From: Cytophagales bacterium
Lineage (GTDB): Bacteria; Bacteroidota; Bacteroidia; Cytophagales; Thermoflexibacteraceae
DNA length: 64,000 bases
Reading direction: 5' to 3'
NCBI GenBank assembly: GCA_013299115.1
Contig: JAAFKA010000004.1
Coordinates: forward strand, 1-64,000
Below the pieces are notes generated by a model. The model made no database searches and was not told where the DNA came from. It saw nothing but the letters and a program-made list of their open reading frames with translations. Below are positions 12,955 to 22,298 of this stretch, one piece after another. Numbering within the stretch: position 1 is the first letter of the stretch; each line of letters starts with the position of its first letter. The position numbers and the translations under genes were made by a program.

Positions 12955-13776
12955 ATGGAAATTATAGCAAATAATCATCATACAGATACAATAGTAAACA
13001 CTATTCATTGTATAGATTGTGTAATAGGTATGCAGCAACTACCTGATAATTTGGTGGATTTGGTAGTTACCTCACCGCCTTATGACGACTTGCGGAATTA
13101 CAATGGTTATGCTTTTGACTTTGAAAAAATAGCTAACCAACTTTTTCGGGTAGTTAAGCAAGGTGGCATAGTGGTTTGGGTGGTTAGTGATAAAATTAAA
13201 AATGGAAATAGGTCATTGACAAGTTTTAGGCAGGCTTTGTATTTTCAAGAAATAGGTTTTAATGTCCACGATGTGATGATTTATGAAAAGAAAAATACAC
13301 CTTTTATGAGGTCTAATGCCTACACAAATTGCTATGAATTTATGTTTGTCTTTGCAAAAGGAAGCCCCAAAACTTTTAATCCTCTCAAAACAGCAACTGC
13401 AAGAAGTGGTAAAGAAAAGTTAGTTGCAAACAAAAAGGCTGATGGAATTAACAAGAAAGTTTGGGGAGAACTTAATACCGAAAAAACCCTAACTAATATC
13501 TGGCAATATGCAGTGGGGTTGGGTGGCTCAACAAATGATAAAATAGCTTTTCAGCACACTGCTATTTTCCCTGAAAAGTTGGCTGCTGACCATATTCTTT
13601 CTTGGACAAATGAAAATGATATTATCTTAGACCCTATGTGTGGCTCTGGCACAACTTGCAAAATGGCGAAACTATACAAAAGAAATTACATTGGTTTTGA
13701 GATTTCAGAAGATTATGCAAAAATAGCAATAGAAAGGATTAAACTATTGGACAGTATGCCTTTGTTAGAGTTCTAA
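12955..13776 (+). CDS. DNA methyltransferase (N4-cytosine/N6-adenine, beta class)
   Basis: The 273-aa protein from ATG 12955 has motif IV at residues 40-43 (TSPPYDD) near the N-terminus and the AdoMet-binding motif I near the C-terminus (ILDPMCGSGTT, around residue 230). That order defines beta-class amino-methyltransferases. The apparent GTG start at 12940 overlaps the -7 box TATCTTTG (12933-12940), so 12955 is the start, with a very short leader. It converges with and overlaps by 4 bp the nuclease gene at 13773. It would methylate the site cut by the cassette's nuclease. Confidence 0.9.
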   Translation: MEIIANNHHTDTIVNTIHCIDCVIGMQQLPDNLVDLVVTSPPYDDLRNYNGYAFDFEKIANQLFRVVKQGGIVVWVVSDKIKNGNRSLTSFRQALYFQEIGFNVHDVMIYEKKNTPFMRSNAYTNCYEFMFVFAKGSPKTFNPLKTATARSGKEKLVANKKADGINKKVWGELNTEKTLTNIWQYAVGLGGSTNDKIAFQHTAIFPEKLAADHILSWTNENDIILDPMCGSGTTCKMAKLYKRNYIGFEISEDYAKIAIERIKLLDSMPLLEF

Positions 13777-14354
13777 GTAGCTTTTTCGTATTTTTTGAGA
13801 TAGCTGATTACTTTTTCTAACAGTTGAATATCGTCTTTAAATCTACCTAAACCTGTATTGCAACTATCACAAATCCATTCCCTGCCCATCCCTGTTTTAT
13901 GGTCGTGGTCTTTTACTATGTTGGCAGTTACGCCCACGATAGACATTTTTTCACAAATTGGGCAGTTGAATAAAAGTGTTGGTTTGATGCTGTCCATCCT
14001 TTTACTTTCTGCTCGCAAAAATGCTACACCATCTATACCAACTCTGCAAACAGTACAGCTTGGTCGTGTGGTTTTTCTCCCTTGTGCATCTGTTTGGTTA
14101 ATATCAAAATCTTCGTAATCATTTTTTAAGATATGGCAAACATTGCAAATTTTTACAGGATAAGGTTTTCCTGTTTGGGTAACATCTAAAAATTCTACGT
14201 TAGACAAACTAACAATTAGAGTTTGTTTTTTGCCTATAAAAAATACAGTAACATTTTGATTATTCACATCAGCAACCAAACCAACAGAATTTTTTTCAAT
14301 GGTTGATATTTTGGTTTTGGCAATAACAAAGTCATTTATTTTAATTAATGTCAT
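13773..14354 (-). CDS. HNH/endonuclease VII-like restriction endonuclease
   Basis: The 193-aa product has two zinc-knuckle pairs: C-x-x-C in KICNVCHIL with PSCTVCR, and FNCPICEKM with ICDSCNTGLG. Between them is the beta-beta-alpha-metal core IVKDHDHKTGMGREWICDSC, with the D-H-D-H and the N of S-C-N-T. This is the endonuclease VII type also used by Hpy99I-like restriction enzymes. Location beside a methyltransferase makes it the probable restriction subunit. Residues 1-65 may bind DNA. Confidence 0.75.
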   Translation of the reverse strand: MTLIKINDFVIAKTKISTIEKNSVGLVADVNNQNVTVFFIGKKQTLIVSLSNVEFLDVTQTGKPYPVKICNVCHILKNDYEDFDINQTDAQGRKTTRPSCTVCRVGIDGVAFLRAESKRMDSIKPTLLFNCPICEKMSIVGVTANIVKDHDHKTGMGREWICDSCNTGLGRFKDDIQLLEKVISYLKKYEKAT

Positions 14355-14385
14355 AGAAATTTATATTGAAAAGTTCTAATTTACT

Positions 14386-14904
14386 TTATCGTGTCATCAG
14401 AAAATCTTTTAAATCACAGTTTAATAGTTTACTAATTGAACTTTCAACCATTTCATTTTTTTTAGATTTTTGATTTTTTGAAAAAAAACTGAAATAAACT
14501 TTATTTTCATTATCAAACTCAATCAAAAAGGCTTCTTTTAACGAGGGGATATTTTGTAAACAATCTTGTATCTTTTGCTTTATTTTAGTTTTTTGCACGC
14601 CTTTTTTTGTTATTTCAGCTAGAAAAAGTAATTCATTTGTTCCTTTTTGAAGAATTACAAAATCTAAATTGTACTTTTTTTGTAAATCATTTATTCCTAT
14701 TTTATCAATAGAAAGTTCAGATAAAGGCATATAGTTATTCAAGTCTGCCTTATTTCTTACTTCAAAAATTAAATCAGCAATTATGCTCTGATGCAACAAA
14801 GAATTACCAATACCACCAAGTCCTTTGTTTCCTTGTGGTGTCTTTTTTTTATTCGTTGAAGTTTTTTTAGCTGCTTTTTGAATTGTTGTTTGTTTCTTTT
14901 TCAT
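14386..14904 (-). CDS. Hypothetical protein of the R-M cassette, possible PD-(D/E)xK-like fold
   Basis: The 172-aa protein has a Lys-rich N-terminal tail (about 30 residues) and a core with LDFVILQKGTNELLFLAEIT-K-K-G. Spacing of the D and the E-x-x-K resembles a PD-(D/E)xK nuclease core. A strand with FLIEFDNENKVYFSFF follows. It lies 31 bp upstream of the HNH gene on the same strand, so they are probably one operon. It may be a second nuclease, specificity or accessory subunit; this assignment is weak. Confidence 0.5.
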   Translation of the reverse strand: MKKKQTTIQKAAKKTSTNKKKTPQGNKGLGGIGNSLLHQSIIADLIFEVRNKADLNNYMPLSELSIDKIGINDLQKKYNLDFVILQKGTNELLFLAEITKKGVQKTKIKQKIQDCLQNIPSLKEAFLIEFDNENKVYFSFFSKNQKSKKNEMVESSISKLLNCDLKDFLMTR

Positions 14905-14961
14905 TTTGGTATTGTAGTTTAAAGAACTGAATAGGTTATTTGGTTAAAATTTATGTTTTAT

Positions 14962-15264
14962 TTACTGCTCATAATCAATAATTTTGTCAATCAGAAGTTG
15001 TAATACTTCATCTGTACTTTGCAATAATTCTTGATTGTTTAGAAAAAGATTTGATAAAGGAATTTTGAAATAATCAGCAAGCATATTGAGTTGTTTCAAT
15101 GTATATTTGTGTTTAAATTTAGGACTTTCAATATTGCCAACCTGCCCCACACTTCCTAAGCCTATAATTTCACAAATTTGGGCTTGACTTATATTTTTTT
15201 CTTCTCTCAAATTTTTTATTTTCTCAATAATCAAGAGTTGATAAGTTGTTTTTTCTGACTTCAT
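14962..15264 (-). CDS. XRE-family regulator, probable controller of the R-M operon
   Basis: The 100-aa protein has an HTH at residues about 12-70 (KIKNLREEKNISQAQICEII, then GLGSVGQVGNIESPKFKHKY). It is first in the minus-strand operon with 14386 and 13773. Small HTH proteins at this place often time the expression of the restriction enzyme after the methylase. Role inferred from position. Confidence 0.8.
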   Translation of the reverse strand: MKSEKTTYQLLIIEKIKNLREEKNISQAQICEIIGLGSVGQVGNIESPKFKHKYTLKQLNMLADYFKIPLSNLFLNNQELLQSTDEVLQLLIDKIIDYEQ

Positions 15265-15408
15265 TAAAATCTATTGTATTTGTTAATTTAGTTGTTTTTG
15301 ATATTATATTTACCCTCATTTTGAGAGTAATTTAAAAACACTTTACTACTTCCGTTCTTTATTTTGTTTTCCCTCTGTTGCATTTTTCCCAAAAAACAAA
15401 AAAAATCT

Positions 15409-15588
15409 TTATTTTTGCCTTTCAACAGAAAGCAAAATACAATGAAAATAATAAAATTTGGCGGGACTTCCGTTCAAACCTCCGATAGAATAAAGGGAAT
15501 TATCGAGATAATGAAAGCCGACAAAACCGTTAGGGTAACAATTTGTTCGGCTTTGGGCGGCATCACCGACCAACTCATAGAAACTGCA
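15409..15588 (+). repeat. 180-bp direct repeat of thrA leader and 5' end (copy C, native)
   Basis: Native copy of the repeat found at 12652-12831. Upstream of TTATTTTTGCC the sequence differs completely from copies A and B, so the junction lies exactly at the promoter's -7 box. The -7 box TATTTTTG is at 15410-15417 and the leader is about 20 nt. Confidence 0.9.
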
Positions 15589-17886
15589 CGCAAGGCAGCA
15601 CAAGGCGAAGAAAGCTACCAAGTGCTGTTTACGGACATAGAGCAAAAGCACCTGAACTGTGCCAGAAATTTGGTTTCGCCAAACAGGCAAGACAAAACTT
15701 TGTCGGCAGTGAAGGCTATGCTCAACGAATTGGCAGACTTGCTGCGGGGAATTTCCTTAGTCAAAGAGCTGAGTAACAGAACATTAGACTATGTGGTCAG
15801 TTTTGGCGAAAGGCTTTCTTGCTTTTTGGTAACAGAGGCTTGCAAAGAAGCAGGACTTGATGCCGTTTATTTGGATACCCGAAAAGTGGTAAAAACAGAC
15901 AGCAATTTCACGTCAGCAGCCGTAAATTTTGAACTTACCAACCAACTTATCAAGGATTTTGTAGCCAAAAATCCACAAATGATTATTGCAACAGGTTTCA
16001 TTGGCTCAAATGCTGAAAACATCACCACTACACTTGGTCGTGGCGGGTCAGATTACAGTTGCTCCATTTTTGCAGCAGCACTTGACGCAAAAGAACTCGA
16101 AATTTGGACAGATGTCGATGGCGTAATGACCGCAGACCCTCGCAAAGTGCCACAAGCATTTTCGCTGCCTACACTCACGTATGAGGAGGCAATGGAAATG
16201 TCGCATTTTGGGGCAAAAGTTATTCACCCGCCGACAATGTTGCCTGCAATGAAAAAAAATATTCCCATAATTATTCGCAATACGTTTAGACCTGCCTTTA
16301 AGGGAACAGTGATTGGCAACAACAAAAACCCCGAAGGAAAGGCAATCAAGGGCATTTCTTCCATTTCTCACATTGCTTTGTTGCGGATAGAGGGCAGCGG
16401 AATGATTGGCGTAGCAGGAATTTCTGCACGTTTGTTCAATTCATTGGCACTTGACAAAATCAGTGTGGTTTTGATAACGCAAGGTTCGTCAGAACATTCC
16501 ATTTGTTTGGCAGTGAAACCCGAAGATGCCCAAAAAGCAAAGAAAACCATAGAACAGGAGTTTAAATTAGACATTCAGGCGGGGTATTTGGAGGAGGTTA
16601 TCGTGGAAACGGAGTTGGCAGTGGTGGCAGTGGTAGGCGAAAATATGCGAAACACATCGGGCATTGCAGCCACACTGTTTAAGGCTTTGGGCAACAACGG
16701 AATAAACATTGTGGCAATAGCCCAAGGGAGTTCCGAATTAAATGTATCGGTTGTGATAAAAAGAGAAAACGAAACTAAGGCTTTGCGGGCAATTCACCAA
16801 GCTTTTTTTCTCTCTGACGTAAAAACTATCCACCTATTTATCGTTGGTGTGGGCTTAATCGGGGCTGAATTGTTGGCACAGTTGCAACAACAGGCAGCTT
16901 TTTTACTCCAAAATTTTAGTTTGGAACTCAAAGTAATTGGGCTGGCAAATAGCGTAAAATACTTGATGGACAAAAACGGGTTGGACTTAAAAAATTGGAA
17001 AGAGGCACTCAAAAACTCCGAAAAACCAATGGCTATTGCCCAATTTATCCAAGAAATGAATTTGTTGGGTTTGCCCAATATGGTTTTTATAGACAATACC
17101 GCCAATGCAGAAGTGGCTGCATCTTACCAAAAACTATTGAAAAACAGCATTTCTGTTGTTACGCCCAATAAATTAGCCTCATCGGGCAGTTACGAACAGT
17201 TTGCAAACCTCAAAGCCGAAGCCAAAAATCATGGCGTTACTTTCCTCTACGAAACCAACGTAGGGGCTGCCTTGCCTGTCATCAGCACCCTGCGAGATTT
17301 AGTAAACAGTGGCGACAAAATCCAAAAAATTGAGGCGGTGCTATCGGGAACTTTGTCTTTCATTTTCAACACCTTCAATGGCACGCAACCTTTTAGCGAA
17401 GTGGTAAAACAGGCAAAAGCAAAGGGCTACACCGAACCTGACCCTCGCGATGATTTGGGTTGCACGGACGTAGCCCGAAAAATTTTGATTTTGGCTCGTG
17501 AGTGTGGGCAAGGTTTGGAGTTGGCAGACGTGAAAATCAACGGTTTTTTGCCCGAAAGTTGCCTGAAAGCAGCCACCGTAGAGGATTTTTTCAGGGAATT
17601 GGAGAAAAACGACACGCATTTTGAAAACCTCCGCCACCAAGCAGCCAAAGAAAACAAAGTTTTGCGTTGCATTGCCAAATATGAAAACGGAAAGGCAACC
17701 ATCAGCCTCCAAGCTGTTGATGCCAACCACGCCTTTTACAACTTGTCGGGCAGCGACAATATCATTGCCTTCACCACTGCCCGTTATCCGCAACGTCCCT
17801 TAGTGGTGCGTGGCTCGGGTGCAGGGGCGGAGGTTACCGCAGCAGGGGTGTTTGCAGATGTGATAAGGGTGGGGAATTATTTGTAG
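15442..17886 (+). CDS. thrA: Bifunctional aspartokinase / homoserine dehydrogenase I
   Basis: The 814-aa protein catalyses the first and third steps of the aspartate-to-threonine/methionine route. Aspartokinase domain: KFGGTSV at residues 5-11, GFIGSNAENITTTLGRGGSD for nucleotide and aspartate binding. Two ACT repeats lie around residues 320-460 (AVVAVVGENMRNTSGIAATL). The homoserine dehydrogenase domain begins near 470 with IVGVGLIGAELLAQL and contains TPNKLASSGSYEQF and SGTLSFIFN. I placed the start at 15442; the frame extends further upstream only through the promoter. Normally thrB and thrC follow; here the downstream DNA is a repeat cluster and RAYT gene. Both ends of the gene are duplicated nearby. 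Confidence 0.97.
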   Translation: MKIIKFGGTSVQTSDRIKGIIEIMKADKTVRVTICSALGGITDQLIETARKAAQGEESYQVLFTDIEQKHLNCARNLVSPNRQDKTLSAVKAMLNELADLLRGISLVKELSNRTLDYVVSFGERLSCFLVTEACKEAGLDAVYLDTRKVVKTDSNFTSAAVNFELTNQLIKDFVAKNPQMIIATGFIGSNAENITTTLGRGGSDYSCSIFAAALDAKELEIWTDVDGVMTADPRKVPQAFSLPTLTYEEAMEMSHFGAKVIHPPTMLPAMKKNIPIIIRNTFRPAFKGTVIGNNKNPEGKAIKGISSISHIALLRIEGSGMIGVAGISARLFNSLALDKISVVLITQGSSEHSICLAVKPEDAQKAKKTIEQEFKLDIQAGYLEEVIVETELAVVAVVGENMRNTSGIAATLFKALGNNGINIVAIAQGSSELNVSVVIKRENETKALRAIHQAFFLSDVKTIHLFIVGVGLIGAELLAQLQQQAAFLLQNFSLELKVIGLANSVKYLMDKNGLDLKNWKEALKNSEKPMAIAQFIQEMNLLGLPNMVFIDNTANAEVAASYQKLLKNSISVVTPNKLASSGSYEQFANLKAEAKNHGVTFLYETNVGAALPVISTLRDLVNSGDKIQKIEAVLSGTLSFIFNTFNGTQPFSEVVKQAKAKGYTEPDPRDDLGCTDVARKILILARECGQGLELADVKINGFLPESCLKAATVEDFFRELEKNDTHFENLRHQAAKENKVLRCIAKYENGKATISLQAVDANHAFYNLSGSDNIIAFTTARYPQRPLVVRGSGAGAEVTAAGVFADVIRVGNYL

Positions 17887-18190
17887 GTTTTGTTACGTTG
17901 TTTTTGTTACGTTGTCAATTTTTCTTACGTTGTCAATGGTCGCAAGACCTTGACAATCGTAAGAAAAATTGACAACAAAACTACGCTTGTCAAGGTCTGG
18001 ACGGGGCTGCCTAAGCCATTGACAACGTAGCAGGATTGACAATCGTAAGAAAAATTACATTAATTTTGGGAAAAAGCTATGTTGTCAATTTTCTACGCTT
18101 GTCAAGGTCTATCGACCATTGACAACGTAGAAAATTGACAACGTAGAAAATTGACAACATAGAAAAATTGATAACGTAGAAAAATAGCAA
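17887..18190. repeat. REP-like palindrome cluster, left of RAYT gene
   Basis: It is built from short-loop units (TTGTCAATGGTC gcaa GACCTTGACAA) and long-loop units (CTACGCTTGTCAAGG...CCATTGACAACGTAG). It ends in tandem ATTGACAACGTAGAAA units (18120-18187) just before the RAYT gene. The block 17925-18055 is identical to 18911-19041. No protein-coding content. Confidence 0.9.
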
Positions 18191-18222
18191 TATATTAGCA
18201 ACAAACAAAAATCAACAAACCT

Positions 18223-18837
18223 ATGAAAGCAAATGTAATTCCTTTGGAAGCAGATAAATTTTACCACGTTTACAATAGAGGTATCAATGGCACTAATTTA
18301 TTTTTGACTAAAAATCATTACAAAAAGTTCTTGGAAAAATATACTTTTCATTTGCAAAATGTGGTAGAAACTTATTGCTATGCTTTATTGGCTAATCACT
18401 TTCATTTGTTGGTAAGAATAAAATCGGAGGAGGACATTCGCAAAAGCTTTCCACACCTAAAAAATACAGATACAGACCATTTGATTAGCAAGCAATTTGC
18501 ACATCTTTTCAATGGTTATGCCCAATATTTTAATCATAACACCAAAAGAACAGGTGGTTTATTTGAAACTCCTTTTCGACGTATTTGGATAGATAGCGAG
18601 GCTTATTTTAGTCGTATGGTTTATTATGTCCACTTTAATCCACAAAAACACGGTTTAATTTCAGATTTTAGAGAATATGCTTACTCCTCTTATCAAAGTC
18701 ATTTAAGCACAAAACCTACAAAATTGCAAAGAGAAAATACAATTTCTTGGTTTGGAGATAAGCAAGACTTTATCATTTTTCACGCATCAAATCCTGATTT
18801 AGCAGACATCAATCATTTGTTCATTGACTTTGAATAA
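18223..18837 (+). mobile_element. REP-associated tyrosine transposase (RAYT, Y1_Tnp/TnpA_REP)
   Basis: The 204-aa single-strand HUH transposase has the N-terminal YHVYNRG motif, the metal-binding H59-F-H61 (LANHFHLLVR) and a catalytic Tyr candidate in SRMVYYVHFNPQKHG (Y134/Y135). RAYTs act on neighbouring palindromic REP sequences. This gene sits between two clusters of such palindromes with a 131-bp identical block on each side. Related palindromes occur at 38, 42 and 43.7 kb, so it is the likely source of that family. Length and motifs are complete, so it may be active. Confidence 0.93.
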
Positions 18838-18840
18838 TCT

Positions 18841-19160
18841 TTTTTAGTTTTCTCTTACGTTATCAATTTTTTTCTTACGTTGGCAAGTTTTTTTACGTTG
18901 TCAATTTTTTTTACGTTGTCAATGGTCGCAAGACCTTGACAATCGTAAGAAAAATTGACAACAAAACTACGCTTGTCAAGGTCTGGACGGGGCTGCCTAA
19001 GCCATTGACAACGTAGCAGGATTGACAATCGTAAGAAAAATAACATTGATTTAAGGAAAAATATACGTTGTCATTTTTCTACGCTTGTCAAGGTCTTACG
19101 ACCATTGACAACGTACAAAAATGACAACGTATAAAATAACAACGTAGAAGAAACTGCAAC
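18841..19160. repeat. REP-like palindrome cluster, right of RAYT gene
   Basis: Same two unit types as the left cluster, in the same order. 18911-19041 is an exact copy of 17925-18055. It begins with half units (TTACGTTATCAATTTTT, TTACGTTGGCAAG) and ends at 19150 before the protease stop. It may also end the protease transcript. Confidence 0.9.
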
Positions 19161-19174
19161 AAAAACTATATGCT

Positions 19175-22156
19175 TTAATTCTTAATAAACTTTCGGACAG
19201 TAAAAGATTTGTTAGTGCTTATGGTTAGCAAGTACAGACCTTTGCTAAAATTATCTAAATTAAATTCTAATTTAGATTGATTAGTAGCTTTTTCCGAATG
19301 TATGACTTTCCCTTCTACGGAGTAAATAACAACATTAGTTTCATCTGTTAAAGTATTTTGAAATTCGAGAAACAATTTTTTATCCGTAGGATTGGGATAA
19401 ACTTTGATTGTATTGTTGATTATTTCTTCCTCTAAACCTGTAATAATACTTTGTACTGCATCGGCAGAACAAGTACCTATGGTAACTCTTAGCCCATAAT
19501 TGCCACTCTCCACTACTCTATGTGTTTGTCCTGTTGCACCTGCAATGACATTGCCATTCAGATACCACTGATTGCCTGCATTGCTACTTGATACAAGCGT
19601 AGGATTAGCGTCGTTGGGTATCAAAGTTGTTCTAAATGTTGGTGTGGTTGGTGTTTGATTGACTGTCCAACTCATACTTTCAGAGTTTTGACTAACACAA
19701 TTACCATTTTTTGAAGATACCGTAATGGTAAAATTTCCTGTTCTTGTATTGGTATTAGTTCTAAAAGTGTAACTATTTGTAGTAGTTTGCACTGGTGGCA
19801 ACCCACTAATAGACCAATTATATTCAGTAGCACCTGTTGAATTTGCAGTAAAAACTACCACCTCTCCTTGACAAAAACTATTTTTATTTAGCATCACTGT
19901 CGGTCTTGTTGGTGTTGGATTTGCCGTAATATTAATGCTATTTGAGGTCAATGTTGTTGAGTTTTGTGTAATTGCAACGGTATAAATTCCTGTTTGCGTT
20001 ACTTGCAAGGTAGCCAATGTAGCACCTGCAATGTTTACATTATTGCGTTGCCATTGATAGCTAAATCCTGTACCTGTATTTGCTCGTAGGGTGGCTGTTT
20101 GCCCATCGCAAAAAGTTACAGCATCTGTTGTGCTAATTTGTGCAGCAAACTTTGGCAATAACTCGGCTTGCCTCATACTTTCCAAAGCATTTATTTTGCC
20201 CCAACCCCAAGTATTGCTGCCTGTGCTGGCTATACTGCCTGTAAAACTGTCTAATCTACGCCCTTGATTTTGTAAAATTGTCCTTACCTGTTGTGTGTTA
20301 AGTGTAGGGTTTGCCTCCAATAGTAAACCTACAATACCTGCTACCAGAGGCGATGCCATAGAAGTACCTTGCAAAGCACCAAAACTGCGACTTTGATTAG
20401 TAGCACTATTGGTAATTATACTTACGACATCACTATTATTTGGTCCATAATTTGTGTCAAAAGAATTGACTGCTGCCACTATCCATTGTCCTGGTGCCGT
20501 AATATCGGGTTTTGTTCTCCCGTCTAAGGTTGGTCCCCTGCTCGAAAAATCTGAAATAGCCCCTATGGTACCGCCACGATTGATAGTTTGCCCAGTAGAA
20601 CTTCGCCAAGAATTTTTGGTAATATAAGAACCTACCGAAATGACTGCATTGCTATTTGCCCCTGTGCCACTAATTGTATAATCTGTGTTGCCCTCTTGAA
20701 AAACAACAGGGTTGTTGCTGATAGACAAACTCGGTGTTGGTGTTCTTACAAAATCACCCTCGTTATCATTCCACATATGGACATCGCTATTGGTGCTGGT
20801 TACCAAAACACCTACAAAGTTTTCTGTGGGATTGTCTATATCAAGAGTAATATTAGGTCTATTATTAAAAGTATTTGAACTTTGGATAGTTGCACTAACT
20901 TTGACACTGCCTTGTGGGGTGCTAAGAGTTTTGTTTTGGTCTTGGTCTGTTGTCGAAAAAAAGCCTGTTTGTGCACCAGATATTAGCTGCCCTTGTGCAT
21001 TGACTACAAAAACATTTAGCTGAAAACTACTATTGGCACTGCCCCAAACGTCAATCAATCCTTTCCCTCGCTGCTTATTTATAGGTTCATTTGGGGAAAA
21101 ATTTAACAGGCTTGCTCTATACACATTAGAAGTATTGCGAAAATCATACGAAAAATGTAATTTATCACTACCTTCATTTCCTGCCGAAGCAACAATAATT
21201 TTACCATTACCAATTAAGTTGCTATATGCTCTTTCTCTTTGCGTAGTTCCATCGTGTGGTCCCAATGTTCTGCCCAAGCTCATATTGACTACGCAAGGTT
21301 TGTTTACAGAATTTGCATAATCAAAAATATACTTAACTGCATTCTCTAAATCGGAATTACCTGAAACAAGTACTATTTCTGCATCATAGGCAACACCTCG
21401 ATAGGCTGATATAATACTACCCGAACCTGCGGCTATACTTGCTACATGCGTACCGTGTGAACCGTCTGCTGTTCCGTCTGCTTTTGCATCATGACGAGCA
21501 TTATTTATTGCCGAAAATCCGACCAATTCTCTGCCACCCGAAAATCCAGTAGGAGGTAAGCCATTACTATTTTTTTGTTCCCAAACTCTACTAATCCTAA
21601 AACTATTTCCCTGTGCGTTGTTAAAAGTAGGGTGAGTATAATCAAAACCACCGTCAATTACCCCAACAACTATACCCCTACCAGAATAGGCTTTGCTAAG
21701 TCCTGTACCTGCATGAACAGTAGTTACCAAAGTTTCAGTTCTTGCTGCGTCTAAATTTTTTTTTTGAGGCACATTGATTTCTACATAAATAATGCCTTCA
21801 ATAGTTCCTATTTTGGGAAGGCTATAAATAGGTAGTTGCAATGTCCAAATATCACCAATTTTAGAATTGACAGCAATATTTAAGTCTTGCAAATCCTTTT
21901 CTTTGATTTTTTGTAAATTAACAGTAATTACAGCACCCACTTCATAGCCTTTTGCAGTTTTCGCAAGAGCATATTTTTCTTGTATTTCTTGCGAAACAAC
22001 CAAGCTATTTTCAGCCTTGCCTTGTGAAAGTGTTTCTTTTAGTCTTAATTCGTCTATGCAACGCTTGCTAAAATTAGAATATTGGGCTTGTTGTGCCATA
22101 CTGTTAAAATTGATTATAAATGATATAATCAAGGAGAATAACAATTTTGCTTTCAT
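19175..22156 (-). CDS. Secreted subtilisin-like (S8) serine protease with T9SS sorting domain
   Basis: The 993-aa product has a signal peptide (LLFSLIISFIINFNSMAQQA) and a propeptide. The S8 catalytic domain has Asp near residue 168 (VIDGGFDYTHP), His near 234 (GSHGTHVASIAAG) and Ser near 600 (GTSMASPLVAGIVG), with a large insertion (about 350-500) between His and Ser. Two Ig-like repeats follow (about 680-890; FCDGQTATLR, FCQGEVVVFT). A type A C-terminal sorting domain ends the protein (VYPNPTDKKLFLEF...GLYLLTI...VRKFIKN). It is exported through Sec and T9SS and acts at the surface or outside. It lies in the insertion zone between thrA and its duplicated 3' end. Confidence 0.95.
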   Translation of the reverse strand: MKAKLLFSLIISFIINFNSMAQQAQYSNFSKRCIDELRLKETLSQGKAENSLVVSQEIQEKYALAKTAKGYEVGAVITVNLQKIKEKDLQDLNIAVNSKIGDIWTLQLPIYSLPKIGTIEGIIYVEINVPQKKNLDAARTETLVTTVHAGTGLSKAYSGRGIVVGVIDGGFDYTHPTFNNAQGNSFRISRVWEQKNSNGLPPTGFSGGRELVGFSAINNARHDAKADGTADGSHGTHVASIAAGSGSIISAYRGVAYDAEIVLVSGNSDLENAVKYIFDYANSVNKPCVVNMSLGRTLGPHDGTTQRERAYSNLIGNGKIIVASAGNEGSDKLHFSYDFRNTSNVYRASLLNFSPNEPINKQRGKGLIDVWGSANSSFQLNVFVVNAQGQLISGAQTGFFSTTDQDQNKTLSTPQGSVKVSATIQSSNTFNNRPNITLDIDNPTENFVGVLVTSTNSDVHMWNDNEGDFVRTPTPSLSISNNPVVFQEGNTDYTISGTGANSNAVISVGSYITKNSWRSSTGQTINRGGTIGAISDFSSRGPTLDGRTKPDITAPGQWIVAAVNSFDTNYGPNNSDVVSIITNSATNQSRSFGALQGTSMASPLVAGIVGLLLEANPTLNTQQVRTILQNQGRRLDSFTGSIASTGSNTWGWGKINALESMRQAELLPKFAAQISTTDAVTFCDGQTATLRANTGTGFSYQWQRNNVNIAGATLATLQVTQTGIYTVAITQNSTTLTSNSINITANPTPTRPTVMLNKNSFCQGEVVVFTANSTGATEYNWSISGLPPVQTTTNSYTFRTNTNTRTGNFTITVSSKNGNCVSQNSESMSWTVNQTPTTPTFRTTLIPNDANPTLVSSSNAGNQWYLNGNVIAGATGQTHRVVESGNYGLRVTIGTCSADAVQSIITGLEEEIINNTIKVYPNPTDKKLFLEFQNTLTDETNVVIYSVEGKVIHSEKATNQSKLEFNLDNFSKGLYLLTISTNKSFTVRKFIKN

Positions 22157-22298
22157 AAAGTTGTTTTTTATTTATTTTTGCAATAAGCCATTTTTCTATC
22201 ATTCAAACCAAATATCAAGTTTTCTTAAAAGAAACTTTTAGGAATTTTTGAAAGTATAAGTTTTATTACTTACTTTTGTGAAACAAAAAATCAAACAA

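Noticed and set aside
15265-15441. Attenuator or riboswitch in the thrA leader
   Set aside because: The leader after the -7 box is only about 20 nt, with no Thr/Ile-rich leader peptide or terminator hairpin.
17341-17793. Minus-strand open frames within thrA
   Set aside because: Shadows of the homoserine dehydrogenase domain, which is intact on the plus strand.
17887-19160. Regularly spaced repeats that might be a CRISPR array
   Set aside because: Units are palindromic, of unequal spacing and partly overlapping, the intervening bases are repeated too, and a RAYT rather than cas genes is present.
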